NCBI GenBank assembly: GCA_947475685.1 | Contig: CANJNC010000014.1 | Coordinates: forward strand, 1 to 64,000 | Reading direction: 5' to 3' | Length of the DNA: 64,000 nt | Source of the DNA: Comamonadaceae bacterium | GTDB taxonomy: Bacteria; Pseudomonadota; Gammaproteobacteria; Burkholderiales; Burkholderiaceae_C | Shown here: positions 1 through 11,200 of the stretch, one piece after another | Position numbering within the stretch: position 1 is the stretch's first letter | Layout: every line of letters begins with the position of its first letter | Notes under the pieces: generated by a model | What the model was told of the DNA's origin: nothing | What the model saw: the letters and a program-made list of their open reading frames with translations, nothing else | Databases searched by the model: none | Translations under genes and position numbers: made by a program

Positions 1-3000
1 CTGGCTATCAACACGTGAGTCAAGTTGTGAGTCCGGGTGAGTACGCCGTGCGAGGCGGCTTGATTGATCTCTTTCCGATGGGCTCGCTCGTGCCGTACCG
101 TGTTGACTTGTTTGATCAGCAAATTGACTCTATCCGCACCTTTGATCCTGATTCACAAAGAAGCCTATACCCCGTTCCTGAAGTTCGACTTCTGCCGGGT
201 CGAGAGTTTCCAATGGACGACGCTTCTCGGGCCAAGTTTCGCAGCCGTTGGAGAGAGCTCTTGGAGGGAGACCCCACCAGGAGTCGGCTCTATAAAGACA
301 TTGGGCAATCCATTGCAACAGCGGGTATTGAGTATTATTTACCCTTGTTTTTTGACGAAACCGCCTCCGTCTTTGACTACCTTGGTGACAATGCAATTGT
401 TGTCACGCACGGTGAGTTGGAAAACGCATTTCAGCACTTTTGGCTTGATACCCAAGAGAGATATAGACTCAATCTTGGAGATCCTGAACGACCTGTTCTT
501 CCCCCCAGTGCACTCTTTTTAAATGCCGAAGAGTTCTATACCCAGTGCAACAATTATCCTCAACTGGCCATCAGACCCAGTGCGCTGCTCACCGCAAAAG
601 AGACTGAAGTTGGCACTCCAGATGAGCATGCTTGGAGCGCATCACTGACAGAGCTTAAAGTTGAACGCGGTCATGACGATCCGCTTCAGCGGTTAAAAAA
701 TCACGCCCTCACCAGCAATCACAAGATTTTGATTCTTGCTGAAACCGAAGGCCGCAGACAAAGTCTATTGGACTTTTTAAGAGCCAGTCAATTTGATCCC
801 CCTATTTTCGAGTCTCTAGAAAACTTCATTGACAGCGAGTCTCGTTTGGGCATTTGCCTGGGATCTCTCTCCGTTGGGTTCAACGATCTTGAGCAAAACA
901 TTGACTATGTGACAGAGACCGAGCTCTTTGCCACCAACAGTTTTTCTAGAAAGAGAAAAAAACAAGAACAAGTCAGTGACCTTGATGCTTTGATCAAGGA
1001 CCTCTCGGAGTTGCAAATTGGAGACCCTGTCGTGCACAACTCGCACGGCATTGGTCGCTACAAGGGATTGATCAATTTGGACTTGGGTCTAGGTCTTGAT
1101 GAACACGGCTCACCTGTGACGCAGGAGTTCTTGCATCTGGTGTACGCTGACGAGGCGGTTTTGTATGTCCCCGTGAGCCAACTGCACTTGGTCTCTCGCT
1201 ATACAGGCGTGAGCGCAGAAGAAGCCCCTTTGCACCGTCTGGGCTCAGCCCAATGGGACAAAGCCAAAAAACGCGCTGCCGAACAGATCAGGGACGCGGC
1301 CGCAGAGCTTCTTAACTTGTATGCCAGGCGAGCTGCTCAAGAGGGCTACGCCTTTAGATTTTCTCCTGGCGACTACGAGACCTTTGCCAACGCTTTTGGC
1401 TTTGAAGAAACAGCCGATCAAAAGGCAGCTATTCACGCCGTCATTCAAGACATGATCAGCCCCAAGCCCATGGATCGACTGATTTGTGGTGATGTGGGCT
1501 TTGGTAAAACGGAGGTGGCCATCAGAGCGGCGTTCGTTGCCGTGACCGGTGGCAAACAAGTGGCCATTCTCGCGCCTACGACCCTTTTGGCCGAGCAGCA
1601 TTTCCAAACATTGGTCGATCGTTTCTCGAAATGGCCTGTCAAAATCGCTGAAATGTCGCGCTTTAAAACCACCAAAGAGATCAATCTTGCGATTGAGGGC
1701 ATTGCTGCTGGCACGGTCGATATCGTGGTGGGTACCCACAAGTTGCTGAGCCAAAGCGTTCAATTCAAGCAACTGGGCTTGATGATCATCGATGAAGAGC
1801 ACCGCTTTGGTGTTCGGCACAAAGAAGCCATGAAATCCATGCGCTCAGAGGTCGATGTGCTGACTTTGACCGCAACTCCCATTCCGAGAACGCTTGGCAT
1901 GGCACTTGAAGGCCTTAGAGACTTGAGCGTCATTGCCACCGCGCCTCAACGACGATTGGCGATCAAGACTTTTTTAAGAAGAGAGGGCTCTGGCGTCATT
2001 CGCGAAGCCGTGCTTCGAGAAATTAAACGCGGTGGACAATGCTACTTCCTTCACAACGAGGTGAGCACCATAGGGAATAGGTTGCATCAATTGAGAGAAT
2101 TGTTGCCTGAAGCGAGAATAGAAATCGCTCATGGCCAAATGGGCGAGCGAGATCTAGAGAGGGTCATGCGAGACTTTGTGGCTCAGCGCTTCAATGTGCT
2201 GCTGTGCTCAACCATCATCGAGACGGGCATTGATGTCCCCAGTGCCAACACGATCCTCATCAGTCGTTCTGATAAATTCGGCCTTGCGCAATTGCACCAA
2301 TTGCGTGGCCGTGTGGGCCGCAGCCATCACCAAGCCTATGCGTATTTGTTGGTCCCTGACATTGAAGGGCTCACCAAACAAGCCGCTCAGCGATTGGAGG
2401 CCATCCAACAAATGGAAGAATTGGGATCGGGCTTTTATTTGGCCATGCATGACCTAGAAATTCGGGGCTCAGGAGAAATATTGGGCGAGAACCAAAGTGG
2501 AAACATGATGGAAGTTGGGTTTCAGTTGTACAACGAAATGCTTTCTGAGGCGGTCAGGGCCTTGAAAAATGGAGAAGAGCCTGACCTCTTGAGCCCACTG
2601 CAAGCGACCACAGAGATCAATTTGCACTCGCCGGCCCTTTTGCCAAGCGACTATTGCGGCGATGTCCATTTGAGACTGTCCTTTTACAAGAAACTCGCCA
2701 CAGCGAAAAACTTTGATCAAGTTGACCGACTCCAAGAGGAGATTGTTGACCGTTTTGGCAAACCCCCGGCTCAAGTTCAAACACTCATTGAAGTTCATCG
2801 ACTTCGCATTTTGGCCAAATCCTACGGTGTCGCCAAAGTCGATGCCTCCCCTGAGATCACCCACATCACTTTTAAGCCCAACGCACCCATCGAGGCCAGC
2901 AAAATCATTGAGCTTGTACAAAAGAACAAAAACATCCGGCTCGCAGGCAATGACAAAATTAGAATTGAACGAAGTCTGCCTGAGGTCAAACAAAGGACAC

Positions 3001-3062
3001 AACTCATCCGAGATATATTGAACAACATTGGCAACACCAAACCCCTTCAAAAAACACCATGA
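1..3062 (+). CDS. mfd: Transcription-repair coupling factor Mfd, 5' end truncated by window edge
   Basis: Open frame runs to the window start; translation contains the CarD-like RNAP-interaction region (LQIGDPVVHNSHGIGRYKGL), Walker A (ICGDVGFGKTEVAIRAAF), DEEH box and helicase motifs (ETGIDVPSANTILI, QLHQLRGRVGRS). Confidence 0.97.
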   Translation, partial: GYQHVSQVVSPGEYAVRGGLIDLFPMGSLVPYRVDLFDQQIDSIRTFDPDSQRSLYPVPEVRLLPGREFPMDDASRAKFRSRWRELLEGDPTRSRLYKDIGQSIATAGIEYYLPLFFDETASVFDYLGDNAIVVTHGELENAFQHFWLDTQERYRLNLGDPERPVLPPSALFLNAEEFYTQCNNYPQLAIRPSALLTAKETEVGTPDEHAWSASLTELKVERGHDDPLQRLKNHALTSNHKILILAETEGRRQSLLDFLRASQFDPPIFESLENFIDSESRLGICLGSLSVGFNDLEQNIDYVTETELFATNSFSRKRKKQEQVSDLDALIKDLSELQIGDPVVHNSHGIGRYKGLINLDLGLGLDEHGSPVTQEFLHLVYADEAVLYVPVSQLHLVSRYTGVSAEEAPLHRLGSAQWDKAKKRAAEQIRDAAAELLNLYARRAAQEGYAFRFSPGDYETFANAFGFEETADQKAAIHAVIQDMISPKPMDRLICGDVGFGKTEVAIRAAFVAVTGGKQVAILAPTTLLAEQHFQTLVDRFSKWPVKIAEMSRFKTTKEINLAIEGIAAGTVDIVVGTHKLLSQSVQFKQLGLMIIDEEHRFGVRHKEAMKSMRSEVDVLTLTATPIPRTLGMALEGLRDLSVIATAPQRRLAIKTFLRREGSGVIREAVLREIKRGGQCYFLHNEVSTIGNRLHQLRELLPEARIEIAHGQMGERDLERVMRDFVAQRFNVLLCSTIIETGIDVPSANTILISRSDKFGLAQLHQLRGRVGRSHHQAYAYLLVPDIEGLTKQAAQRLEAIQQMEELGSGFYLAMHDLEIRGSGEILGENQSGNMMEVGFQLYNEMLSEAVRALKNGEEPDLLSPLQATTEINLHSPALLPSDYCGDVHLRLSFYKKLATAKNFDQVDRLQEEIVDRFGKPPAQVQTLIEVHRLRILAKSYGVAKVDASPEITHITFKPNAPIEASKIIELVQKNKNIRLAGNDKIRIERSLPEVKQRTQLIRDILNNIGNTKPLQKTP

Positions 3063-3790
3063 GCTCATCGCGCCTTTTTGAACCAGGACTGCTTGTACAG
3101 GGGTTTGACCCCCCCCTGTCTTTGAAGAACTTTTCTTTGATTGCCTTTGACATGGACTCCACCTTGATCAACATCGAATGCATCGATGAATTGGCCAAAT
3201 TCGCTGGTGTTGGCGACCAAGTTGCCAAGATCACCGAGGCCGCCATGCGTGGAGAAATCAAAGACTTCAAAGACAGCCTTCGAAGACGCGTGGCTTTGTT
3301 AAAAGGCACGCACGAATCGGCCTTGCAAGATGTGCTTGCAAACGCTCTTGCGCTCAACCCTGGTGCCAAGACACTGGTGAGCACTTGCAAAGATCAAGGC
3401 CTCAAAATCCTCTTGGTCAGTGGAGGGTTCACCTTCTTTGCCCATGCCGTTCAAGAGATGCTTGGAATCGACTACACCCGAAGCAACGTTTTAGAAATCA
3501 AGGACCATGTCTTGACTGGCGAGTTGATAACCCAGCCTTGGGGAGATATCTGCGATGGACAAGAAAAAAAGAACATGTTGCTTCAAACGTGTGCGCAGCT
3601 CGGAATCTCAGCCGCTCAAGCCATTGCTGTGGGCGACGGTGCGAATGACTTACCCATGATGCATGCCTGTATGGAAGCCGGCGGCTTGAGTGTCGCTTTC
3701 CACGCCAAACCCACCGTTCGCGCTCAGGCAATGGTTTCAATTGAAAAGGGTGGACTTGACAGGCTCTTGTCGGTGATCCAACCCAGTTGA
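3059..3790 (+). CDS. serB: Phosphoserine phosphatase SerB (HAD family)
   Basis: FDMDSTLINIECIDELA, LVSGGFTFF, AVGDGANDLPMM; start overlaps mfd stop (ATGA). Confidence 0.95.
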   Translation: MSSSRLFEPGLLVQGFDPPLSLKNFSLIAFDMDSTLINIECIDELAKFAGVGDQVAKITEAAMRGEIKDFKDSLRRRVALLKGTHESALQDVLANALALNPGAKTLVSTCKDQGLKILLVSGGFTFFAHAVQEMLGIDYTRSNVLEIKDHVLTGELITQPWGDICDGQEKKNMLLQTCAQLGISAAQAIAVGDGANDLPMMHACMEAGGLSVAFHAKPTVRAQAMVSIEKGGLDRLLSVIQPS

Positions 3791-3809
3791 TCCTTGGAGC
3801 CATGGCGTT

Positions 3810-5795
3810 TTAGCGCAAGGCTTTGTAGATGGACTCGGCCAAATCCTCTGAAATGCCCTCGACCGACATCAAGTCTTGCACGCTGGCTTGAGAAACCCCT
3901 TTGACGCCTCCAAAGCGTTGCAAAAGCTTTGCACGCTTTTTGGGACCCACACCCGCAATGTCCTCGATCTTACTGGCGCCCACGCGAACACGCGCTCTTT
4001 GCGCCCTCATGCCTGTGATGGCAAAACGATGCGCTTCATCCCTGATTTGTGCAACCAGCATCAAGGCGGCCGAGTCCGCTGGCAAGGAGACCTTTTCTCG
4101 ACTATCGGCAAACACCAACTCCTCCAAACCGACCTTTCGCCCCTCTCCTTTTTCCACACCTACCAGCCTTGAAATATCAAGTCCAAGGGACTCGAAGACG
4201 TCTCGTGCGACGCCAATTTGCCCTTTGCCTCCATCGACCAGCACCAAGTCAGGCATCTTGCCCTCTCCGAGTCGAACGCTCTCAGCTACTTTGCTATAGC
4301 GCCTATCCAAGACTTGTCGCATCGCCGCGTAATCATCTCCTGCTGTGACGCCCTCGATGTTGTAGCGTCGGTATTCTGCGCCTTGCATTTTGTGGTGATG
4401 AAACACCACACAAGACGCCTGGGTCGCCTCACCCGAGGTGTGCGAAATGTCAAAACACTCTATGCGAAACGCCTCCATGTCCTCCACGGCCAAATCCAAG
4501 ACATCCACCAAAGAGCGGGTTCTGGCTTTTTGAGAGCCCTCCTCTGCAAGCAATCTTGTCAATTGAATCTGAGCATTTTGAACGGCCATTTCAAGCCATA
4601 TCTTTCGCTGCCCCTGGGGCTGTAGGACAAATTGAATCTTCACACCCGATTGAAGACTCAAAGCTTTGATCAAATCGGAGGGGACTTTGTGACTCGCAAT
4701 CAATATGGGGGGTACTTTGATGTCCAAATAATGCTGCGTCAAAAAGGCTTCCAAGACTTCGGGGGCCTCGGCTTGTTCCACATGCACGGGGAAATAGGGG
4801 CGATCTCCCAAGTGCCTACCGCCCCTGACCATGGCCAAGTTGACACAGGCCTTGCCGCCTTGAAGTTGCACCGACAAAATATCCACATCCTGATCTCCCG
4901 CTGTTTCGACCGCTTGTTGGTGCAAGACTTTGGACAAGGCGCTGATTTGGTTGCGCAATTCAGCGGCCAACTCAAACTCGAGTTTTTCGGCATGCGCTGT
5001 CATCTTGGACTCCAGCTCTTTGATGATTTGCTGGGTCTCACCGCGCAAAAGTGCAGCAGCGTTTTTAACGTCCTCGTTGTATTTTTCAACACTCACCAAA
5101 CCCACACATGGGGCCGAACAACGCTTGATTTGATAAAGTAAACACGGCCGATTGCGATGGTTAAAGACACTGTCTTCACAGGTTCTGAGCCGAAAAACCT
5201 TTTGCATGAGCCAAATGGCCTCTCTGACCGCCCATACACTTGGGTAGGGACCGAAATATTCATGTTTGGCGTCGACTGCACCACGGTAATAAATCACCCT
5301 AGAAATCTCTTGAGCACTGGGGTTGGGTGGCTTGCTAGCAGGCTCAGTTGGGGCTTGAGACGCAGGCGTCTTTTTTGAACTGACCAAGGGCTTGGTGATC
5401 TTTAGGTAGGGGTAACTTTTATCGTCTCTGAATAAAATATTGTATTTGGGCTTTAAGGTCTTGATGAGATTGTTCTCAAGAATCAGGGCCTCTGCCTCTG
5501 AACGCACCACGGTGGTCTCCATGCGGTGGATTTTTTTGACCATGTGGCCAATTCGTGTGCCCCCGTGGTTTTTTTGAAAATAACTGGAGACTCGTTTTTT
5601 CAAACTGTTGGCTTTGCCAACATAAAGCACTTGGTCTTGTTCATCAAAATAACGGTAGACACCTGGCAAGGACGGCAAGGCACTCACATCCGATAAAAGT
5701 TGATCGGAAAATGCATGCGCGCCTTCAACGCTTGGTGAGTCCTGAGCGGCTGGCGAATTGAGAATGTTTTTGGCTTTAGAAGATTTTTCCGTCAT
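3810..5795 (-). CDS. uvrC: Excinuclease ABC subunit C
   Basis: GIY-YIG domain ([20 protein letters not shown]), UvrC core ([20 protein letters not shown]), [12 protein letters not shown]-terminal HhH. Confidence 0.96.
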   Translation of the reverse strand: MTEKSSKAKNILNSPAAQDSPSVEGAHAFSDQLLSDVSALPSLPGVYRYFDEQDQVLYVGKANSLKKRVSSYFQKNHGGTRIGHMVKKIHRMETTVVRSEAEALILENNLIKTLKPKYNILFRDDKSYPYLKITKPLVSSKKTPASQAPTEPASKPPNPSAQEISRVIYYRGAVDAKHEYFGPYPSVWAVREAIWLMQKVFRLRTCEDSVFNHRNRPCLLYQIKRCSAPCVGLVSVEKYNEDVKNAAALLRGETQQIIKELESKMTAHAEKLEFELAAELRNQISALSKVLHQQAVETAGDQDVDILSVQLQGGKACVNLAMVRGGRHLGDRPYFPVHVEQAEAPEVLEAFLTQHYLDIKVPPILIASHKVPSDLIKALSLQSGVKIQFVLQPQGQRKIWLEMAVQNAQIQLTRLLAEEGSQKARTRSLVDVLDLAVEDMEAFRIECFDISHTSGEATQASCVVFHHHKMQGAEYRRYNIEGVTAGDDYAAMRQVLDRRYSKVAESVRLGEGKMPDLVLVDGGKGQIGVARDVFESLGLDISRLVGVEKGEGRKVGLEELVFADSREKVSLPADSAALMLVAQIRDEAHRFAITGMRAQRARVRVGASKIEDIAGVGPKKRAKLLQRFGGVKGVSQASVQDLMSVEGISEDLAESIYKALR

Positions 5796-5927
5796 ACTCG
5801 GTTTGCTGCGTTGAAACCCATCTGCTAGGCAAGCGCTGTATACTTTTCACGGATCGTACACGAAACACGGTGGATCAGCGACACGTCATCGCATTTTTAA
5901 GTCACGATTTAAACGCCCAACACCTTT

Positions 5928-7085
5928 ATGCCGCAAGCCCCTTTTTTATGGGATATTTTTTGTCAAGTCATTGACAACCATGGGGACTTGGGTGTTTGCT
6001 GGCGTTTGAGCCAACATTTGGTGTCCTTAGGGCATCGGGTGAGGCTGTATGTGGACGACTCAACTGCTTTGGCTTGGATGGCTCCCCATCATCAAAACGC
6101 TGCCCATTTGAGCGTGCTTGATTGGCCAAGAGACGCCTCCTGGGCGCACCAAGACGCCTACAGTTGGCAAAGGCCTCAGTGCGTCGTTGAAGCCTTTGGC
6201 TGTGAAATTCCAAACGTCTATTTACACGTCTTGCTCACCCCCAGCACAGACTATGAGTTGTCCACGCGATGGACTTGGATCAATTTGGAGTACTTGAGTG
6301 CAGAAGATTACCCAGAGCGCATGCACACCCTTGCCTGCCCAGTCTTGAGTGGCCCAGCCAAGGGCCTCAAAAAGTGGTTTTTTTACCCCGGGTTTACATC
6401 GTCCACAGGCGGGTTGTTAAAGAAAAATTGGCCTGGCCAACTTCTTGAAACTCCTTCTCAAGAGATGCGACAAGCACTGGCGTTGAAATGGACAGAAGAG
6501 GCAGATTTACGCGTTTTTGTATTTAGCTATGAGCCTCTTGCACTCAAAGACTTGTTGCTGCAACTCCTCCAATCTGGCAAATGGGTTCACCTCAAAGTCA
6601 GCGCAGGCCGATCCACCACCTTCACCAGAGCACTCCTTCAAGCAGACGAGTTGATGGGCCCTGAGGCCAACATCCAAGAGGCTCGAGTGCAGCTCAAAAC
6701 ACTGACCCTTGATTTTCTAGACCACGTTGACCACGCTGGCTTTGACGCCTTGCTTCAAAGCAGTGACTTGAACTTTGTCAGAGGAGAGGACTCTTGGGTC
6801 AGAGCCATCTGGGCCAACAAGCCCTTTGTTTGGCAAATTTACCCCCAAGACGATGGCATACATTTCAAAAAAATGAGTGCATTTTTAAATCTCTTTGACG
6901 CGCCCAGCTCTTTAAAACAAGCCTACCTGATTTGGAACGGATTTGATCGCTCCAATTTGCCTCAGATGAATGAACAAACTCTCCAAGAATGGGCCCAGTG
7001 GTGCCAGCGGCTTTGCGTGCAGTTGCAAACCCGAGCCGATCTTGCCGTTCAATTGAGCGAATTTTTAAGCCTCAAACAACAATAA
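5928..7085 (+). CDS. earP: EF-P arginine rhamnosyltransferase EarP
   Basis: WDIFCQVIDNHGDLGVCWRL N-terminus; FVRGEDSWVRAIWANKPFVWQIYPQ; immediately upstream of efp. Confidence 0.93.
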   Translation: MPQAPFLWDIFCQVIDNHGDLGVCWRLSQHLVSLGHRVRLYVDDSTALAWMAPHHQNAAHLSVLDWPRDASWAHQDAYSWQRPQCVVEAFGCEIPNVYLHVLLTPSTDYELSTRWTWINLEYLSAEDYPERMHTLACPVLSGPAKGLKKWFFYPGFTSSTGGLLKKNWPGQLLETPSQEMRQALALKWTEEADLRVFVFSYEPLALKDLLLQLLQSGKWVHLKVSAGRSTTFTRALLQADELMGPEANIQEARVQLKTLTLDFLDHVDHAGFDALLQSSDLNFVRGEDSWVRAIWANKPFVWQIYPQDDGIHFKKMSAFLNLFDAPSSLKQAYLIWNGFDRSNLPQMNEQTLQEWAQWCQRLCVQLQTRADLAVQLSEFLSLKQQ

Positions 7086-7266
7086 ATAGCTGCATTTAAG
7101 CGCCAAAATGAACCCTATTGATCTATTTTTTACCAAGTTTGCATCCGTTAAGATCAATGAAGCATGTTAAAATAGGCATCTGTCCAAGGGGAGGCGAAAC
7201 ATGCAACCGCGTTGCGTTGCGCTCCCTGAACTGTCTATTTATCTCCGACCCAACGTCCAATTATTT

Positions 7267-7821
7267 ATGAAAATCGCTCAAGAAATCCGCGCCGGCAACG
7301 TCATCATGCATGGCAAAGATCCCATGATTGTTTTGCGTGCTGAATATGCACGTGGTGGCAGAAATTCAGCAACCGTTCGCATGAAGCTAAAAAGTTTGTT
7401 GAGCAATTTTGGAACTGAGGTGGTCTTCAAAGCCGATGACAAGATGGACCAAGTGATTTTGGATAAAAAAGAATGCACCTATTCTTACTTCGCTGACCCG
7501 ATGTATGTTTGGATGGACGCCGATTTCAACCAGTATGAGGTTGAAAATGAGAACATGGGAGACGCCTTGAATTACTTGGAAGATGGCATGGGTGCTGAAG
7601 TGGTTTTCTATGACGGCAAGGCCATCTCTGTCGAATTGCCAACCTCTGTGGAGAGAGAGGTCACTTGGACCGAGCCTGCGGTGAAGGGCGACACCTCTGG
7701 AAAAGTTTTAAAACCTGCCAAAATTTCAACTGGCTTTGATGTGCCTGTGCCCATTTTTGTGGCTCAAGGAGACCGCATTGAAATCGATACACGAACTGCC
7801 GAATACCGTCGCAGAGTTTAA
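7267..7821 (+). CDS. efp: Elongation factor P (internal ATG preferred over the longer ORF from 7201)
   Basis: [12 protein letters not shown] start; [52 protein letters not shown]; Arg at position 32. Confidence 0.95.
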   Translation: MKIAQEIRAGNVIMHGKDPMIVLRAEYARGGRNSATVRMKLKSLLSNFGTEVVFKADDKMDQVILDKKECTYSYFADPMYVWMDADFNQYEVENENMGDALNYLEDGMGAEVVFYDGKAISVELPTSVEREVTWTEPAVKGDTSGKVLKPAKISTGFDVPVPIFVAQGDRIEIDTRTAEYRRRV

Positions 7822-7900
7822 CCCTGTGCTCGCTTCAAGCGGCTTGTTCAAAACCCTTGAAGTCCACTTTGTTCACGCCCCTCGTGCGTGAACGCCTCTT

Positions 7901-8797
7901 GTGAGCCTCATGCAAGCCAAGCCTTCTCTCGTTGATGCCCATAGCAAACAATTGCTCAAAGACTGGGAAGCTTTTGTGCAAGCTCGCAACCAAGAGGAGT
8001 TGCCACAAAACTCCAACCGACTGGCTTTTGCAGACCCACAGTTTCTCACCAGACGTGAAACCCGCGGCATTCGCATTCAACTTGAGTTGCTCAAACCCGA
8101 TTTGATCCAACAAGAAATGGGTATCGACCACACGGTGGTGATCTTTGGAAGCGCTCGCTTTTGCGACAGACAGACCGCTCTTGAGCAACTCGAAAAGGCC
8201 AAAGCACTTGGCAGCGCCAAGGACATTCAAAAAGCCACTGCCATTGTCAAAAATTCCGTCTACTACAATCAAGCCCGAGAGCTTGGTCACTTAATCACAC
8301 AAGAATGCAAAACCATGCCCGAAAAGGACAGACTCTTTGTCTGCACGGGAGGTGGGCCTGGCATCATGGAAGCGGCCAATCGTGGCGCTCATGATGCAGG
8401 AGGATTGAGCGTTGGATTGAACATTGCTCTGCCCTTTGAGCAAGAACCCAACCCCTACATCACCAAGGAGTTGAGTTTTAGATTTCATTATTTTGCGCTT
8501 CGAAAGATGCATTTCATGATGAGAGCAAAAGCCCTTGTGGCCTTTCCTGGTGGATTTGGAACGCTTGATGAACTCTTTGAAACACTCACCCTCATTCAAT
8601 GTAAAAAATCAAGTCCCGTGCCCATTATTTTGTTTGGCAAGAGTTACTGGAACAAAGTCTTTCATCCAGAAATTTTAGTTGAAGAAGGTGCCGTCTCTGA
8701 AGAGGATTTGCACTACTTCAACTATGTCGATGATGTGCAAAGTGCTTGGAAAATCATCAAGGATTTTTATCTGAACGGAGTCCCCAGGCCAATCTAG
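7901..8797 (+). CDS. LOG-family / TIGR00730-type Rossmann-fold protein (GTG start)
   Basis: VVIFGSARF, CTGGGPGIMEAANRGA, FPGGFGTLDELFE (PGGxGTxxE motif). Confidence 0.88.
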   Translation: MSLMQAKPSLVDAHSKQLLKDWEAFVQARNQEELPQNSNRLAFADPQFLTRRETRGIRIQLELLKPDLIQQEMGIDHTVVIFGSARFCDRQTALEQLEKAKALGSAKDIQKATAIVKNSVYYNQARELGHLITQECKTMPEKDRLFVCTGGGPGIMEAANRGAHDAGGLSVGLNIALPFEQEPNPYITKELSFRFHYFALRKMHFMMRAKALVAFPGGFGTLDELFETLTLIQCKKSSPVPIILFGKSYWNKVFHPEILVEEGAVSEEDLHYFNYVDDVQSAWKIIKDFYLNGVPRPI

Positions 8798-9905
8798 AGC
8801 CACTGGTCACTGCTGCACTCACGCACCAAAACAAACCCTTGACTCCAATCAAGGTGCCCGCCATGCCAAAAAGCATCGGCATGAAAACGCTTGACGCATT
8901 CACCATCATCAGTCTCACACCCAAGGCTTCGCCTTGTCGATGCTCAGGCGTGATTTGATGCATGGTGCTCATCAACATGGGTTGAACTGCTCCCAAAAAG
9001 AGGCCTAAAACGCCAGAACAAATTGCCATCATCCAGGCGGTATTTAAAAATGGATAAATGCCCATCATGACACCCGTCATGAACATGGAGACGGTCATGA
9101 TTTGCCACTCCGTCAAACGCTCTGCGATTACGGGCAAGACAAACCGAATGAGTGCTGCACACAGAGCAAATACACCCATGATCGTGCCAATGGCGGACGC
9201 GCTGATGCCCCGCTCATGGCCTAAGAGAGGCACCACAAAGGTATGCACATCCCAGCACGAGGACATGAACCAATTCACATACAACAATCTCCTGAGCATC
9301 GCAATGCCCAGCAAATCCCAAATCGATTCACTGCGATCTCTTGGCGCACTTTCTTGGGGCTCCTTAGAGACTTCATGGCGCACACCAAACCAAGCCATCA
9401 AGGGCAAAATGGCCAAGAAAATAAAAGCCGCCTGAAACCCCACATAGTCAATCAAGATGCCCGCACAAAAGGGGCCGATAAAGTTAGAGATGGCCGGTCC
9501 AATGGCCAACCAACTGAAGGCCAACTTCAATTCAGCATGGTCTTTGCAGATGCGGCCCACATGCCGCTGCAATGAAATCATCGTGGCGCCCGTCGCACCG
9601 CCTGACAACAAGGAAGCGACACACAAGGCTGGAAAGCTTTGAAACACCGCAGCCGTGCCAGCACCCACACTGGCCACCGTCATGCCAATGAGCATGGGCA
9701 GCTTCAAACCGTGCCGATCGGCAAAGCGCCCTGCAGGCAGCGCCAAAAAAATTTGTGTGACTGAAAACAATGCCAACATGATCCCCACCTGCAATGCAGA
9801 AGACCCCTCTCTTAGCGCCATCAACGGTCCGGCCAATCGCACACCCGTCATGCACGCATGAACACAAACTTGAGCACAAATCATTCGAATCAGTTGCGCC
9901 TTCAT
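8757..9905 (-). CDS. MFS transporter
   Basis: Multiple hydrophobic segments; MFS-like ALPAGRFADRHGLKLPMLIGM. Confidence 0.85.
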   Translation of the reverse strand: MKAQLIRMICAQVCVHACMTGVRLAGPLMALREGSSALQVGIMLALFSVTQIFLALPAGRFADRHGLKLPMLIGMTVASVGAGTAAVFQSFPALCVASLLSGGATGATMISLQRHVGRICKDHAELKLAFSWLAIGPAISNFIGPFCAGILIDYVGFQAAFIFLAILPLMAWFGVRHEVSKEPQESAPRDRSESIWDLLGIAMLRRLLYVNWFMSSCWDVHTFVVPLLGHERGISASAIGTIMGVFALCAALIRFVLPVIAERLTEWQIMTVSMFMTGVMMGIYPFLNTAWMMAICSGVLGLFLGAVQPMLMSTMHQITPEHRQGEALGVRLMMVNASSVFMPMLFGMAGTLIGVKGLFWCVSAAVTSGSRLAWGLRSDKNP

Positions 9906-11200
9906 TCATCGTCCTCTTGGGCGGGCAATAAAAGGGCCACCTCGCTCTCGGGTATGGACTCCACGCCCTTCAATACCCGCCTCATCTGCCTGCCCCTGGT
10001 ATCTGCTTTGTCCAACGTGTCTGCCGCCTTTTGGACCTGCTCTCTGACCTTGGAGACCCATTCCCCGTAGCGTTCAAACTCTGTTTTGACCGCTCCAAGC
10101 ACCCGCCACACTTGCGAAGCTTGCTCCTCAAGTGCCAAGGTTCTAAAGCCCATTTGCAAACTGTTTAACATGGCCAATAAGGTTGTGGGTCCAGCCAAAG
10201 TCACGCGGTACTCACGCTGCAGCGTGTCCATCAAACCTGGCAGGCGAAGCACTTCTGCATACAGGCCTTCAACTGGCAAAAAGAGAATTGCAAAATCGGT
10301 GGTGAAGGGCGGGGCCAAATAGTTCTCGGAAATGCTTTTGGCCTCGGCTTTGATTCGAGTCTCCAACGCTTTGCTGGCGAGCTCGGCCGCAACTGCATCT
10401 GCTTGGTCTCTTGCGTCAAGGAGTCTTTCGTAATCATCTCGAGGAAACTTGGCATCAATGGGCAACCATACCGTCTCCGAGGCTTCTCCACGACCGGGAA
10501 ATTTGATGGCAAAGTCCACGCGTTGGTTGCTTCTCGGTCGAGTCTCTACTTGTTTGGCATACTGCTCTTGGGTCAAGACTTGCTCGAGCAAGGACTCGAG
10601 TTGGGCCTCACCAAAAATACCCCGAGACTTCACATTGGTCAAAACCCTTTGTAGGTCTCCCACTCCCTTGGCCAAGGTTTGCATATGCCCCAAGCCTTGG
10701 TGCACTTGATCAAGGCGGTCTGCGACTTGTTTAAAACTCTCTGAGAGCCTGAGCTCCAAGGTCGATTGTAATTTCTCATCAACAGTCTTTCTCATCTCAT
10801 CGAGCTTGGCTGCGTTGTTGAGTTGGAGCTGTTGGAGTTGATGATCCAAGGTGGAGCGCACCTCTAACATGCGTTGCGAGTTGCTTTGGCTCAGTGAGTG
10901 AATTTGCGTGTGCAAAGAATCACTCAAGCCCTTTTGCAAAACACTCAACTGTTCGGTTTGACCGCTTTGAAAAAGGCTGAAGTTTTGCGTCAACTCTTGC
11001 CTGGACAAGCGAGAAGACTCATTGACTTCAAAACGGACATCGCGTTCGAGTTTTTCAATTTTTTCTTCAAGAGCCTTTAATTGATTCACGAGGGATTGAT
11101 CTTTGGGTGCTTGGGAAGATCTCAAAATCAAATACAGCAGCATCACTGCCGTTGCAATGGGCAAGACATACGAGGTGAAATCAACCATGGCTTGGGGCAT
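9902..11200 (-). CDS. rmuC: DNA recombination protein RmuC
   Basis: N-terminal TM plus coiled coil, then GIFGEAQLESLLEQVL, WLPIDAKFPRDDYERL, FLPVEGLYAEVL. Confidence 0.92.
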   Translation of the reverse strand: MPQAMVDFTSYVLPIATAVMLLYLILRSSQAPKDQSLVNQLKALEEKIEKLERDVRFEVNESSRLSRQELTQNFSLFQSGQTEQLSVLQKGLSDSLHTQIHSLSQSNSQRMLEVRSTLDHQLQQLQLNNAAKLDEMRKTVDEKLQSTLELRLSESFKQVADRLDQVHQGLGHMQTLAKGVGDLQRVLTNVKSRGIFGEAQLESLLEQVLTQEQYAKQVETRPRSNQRVDFAIKFPGRGEASETVWLPIDAKFPRDDYERLLDARDQADAVAAELASKALETRIKAEAKSISENYLAPPFTTDFAILFLPVEGLYAEVLRLPGLMDTLQREYRVTLAGPTTLLAMLNSLQMGFRTLALEEQASQVWRVLGAVKTEFERYGEWVSKVREQVQKAADTLDKADTRGRQMRRVLKGVESIPESEVALLLPAQEDDE

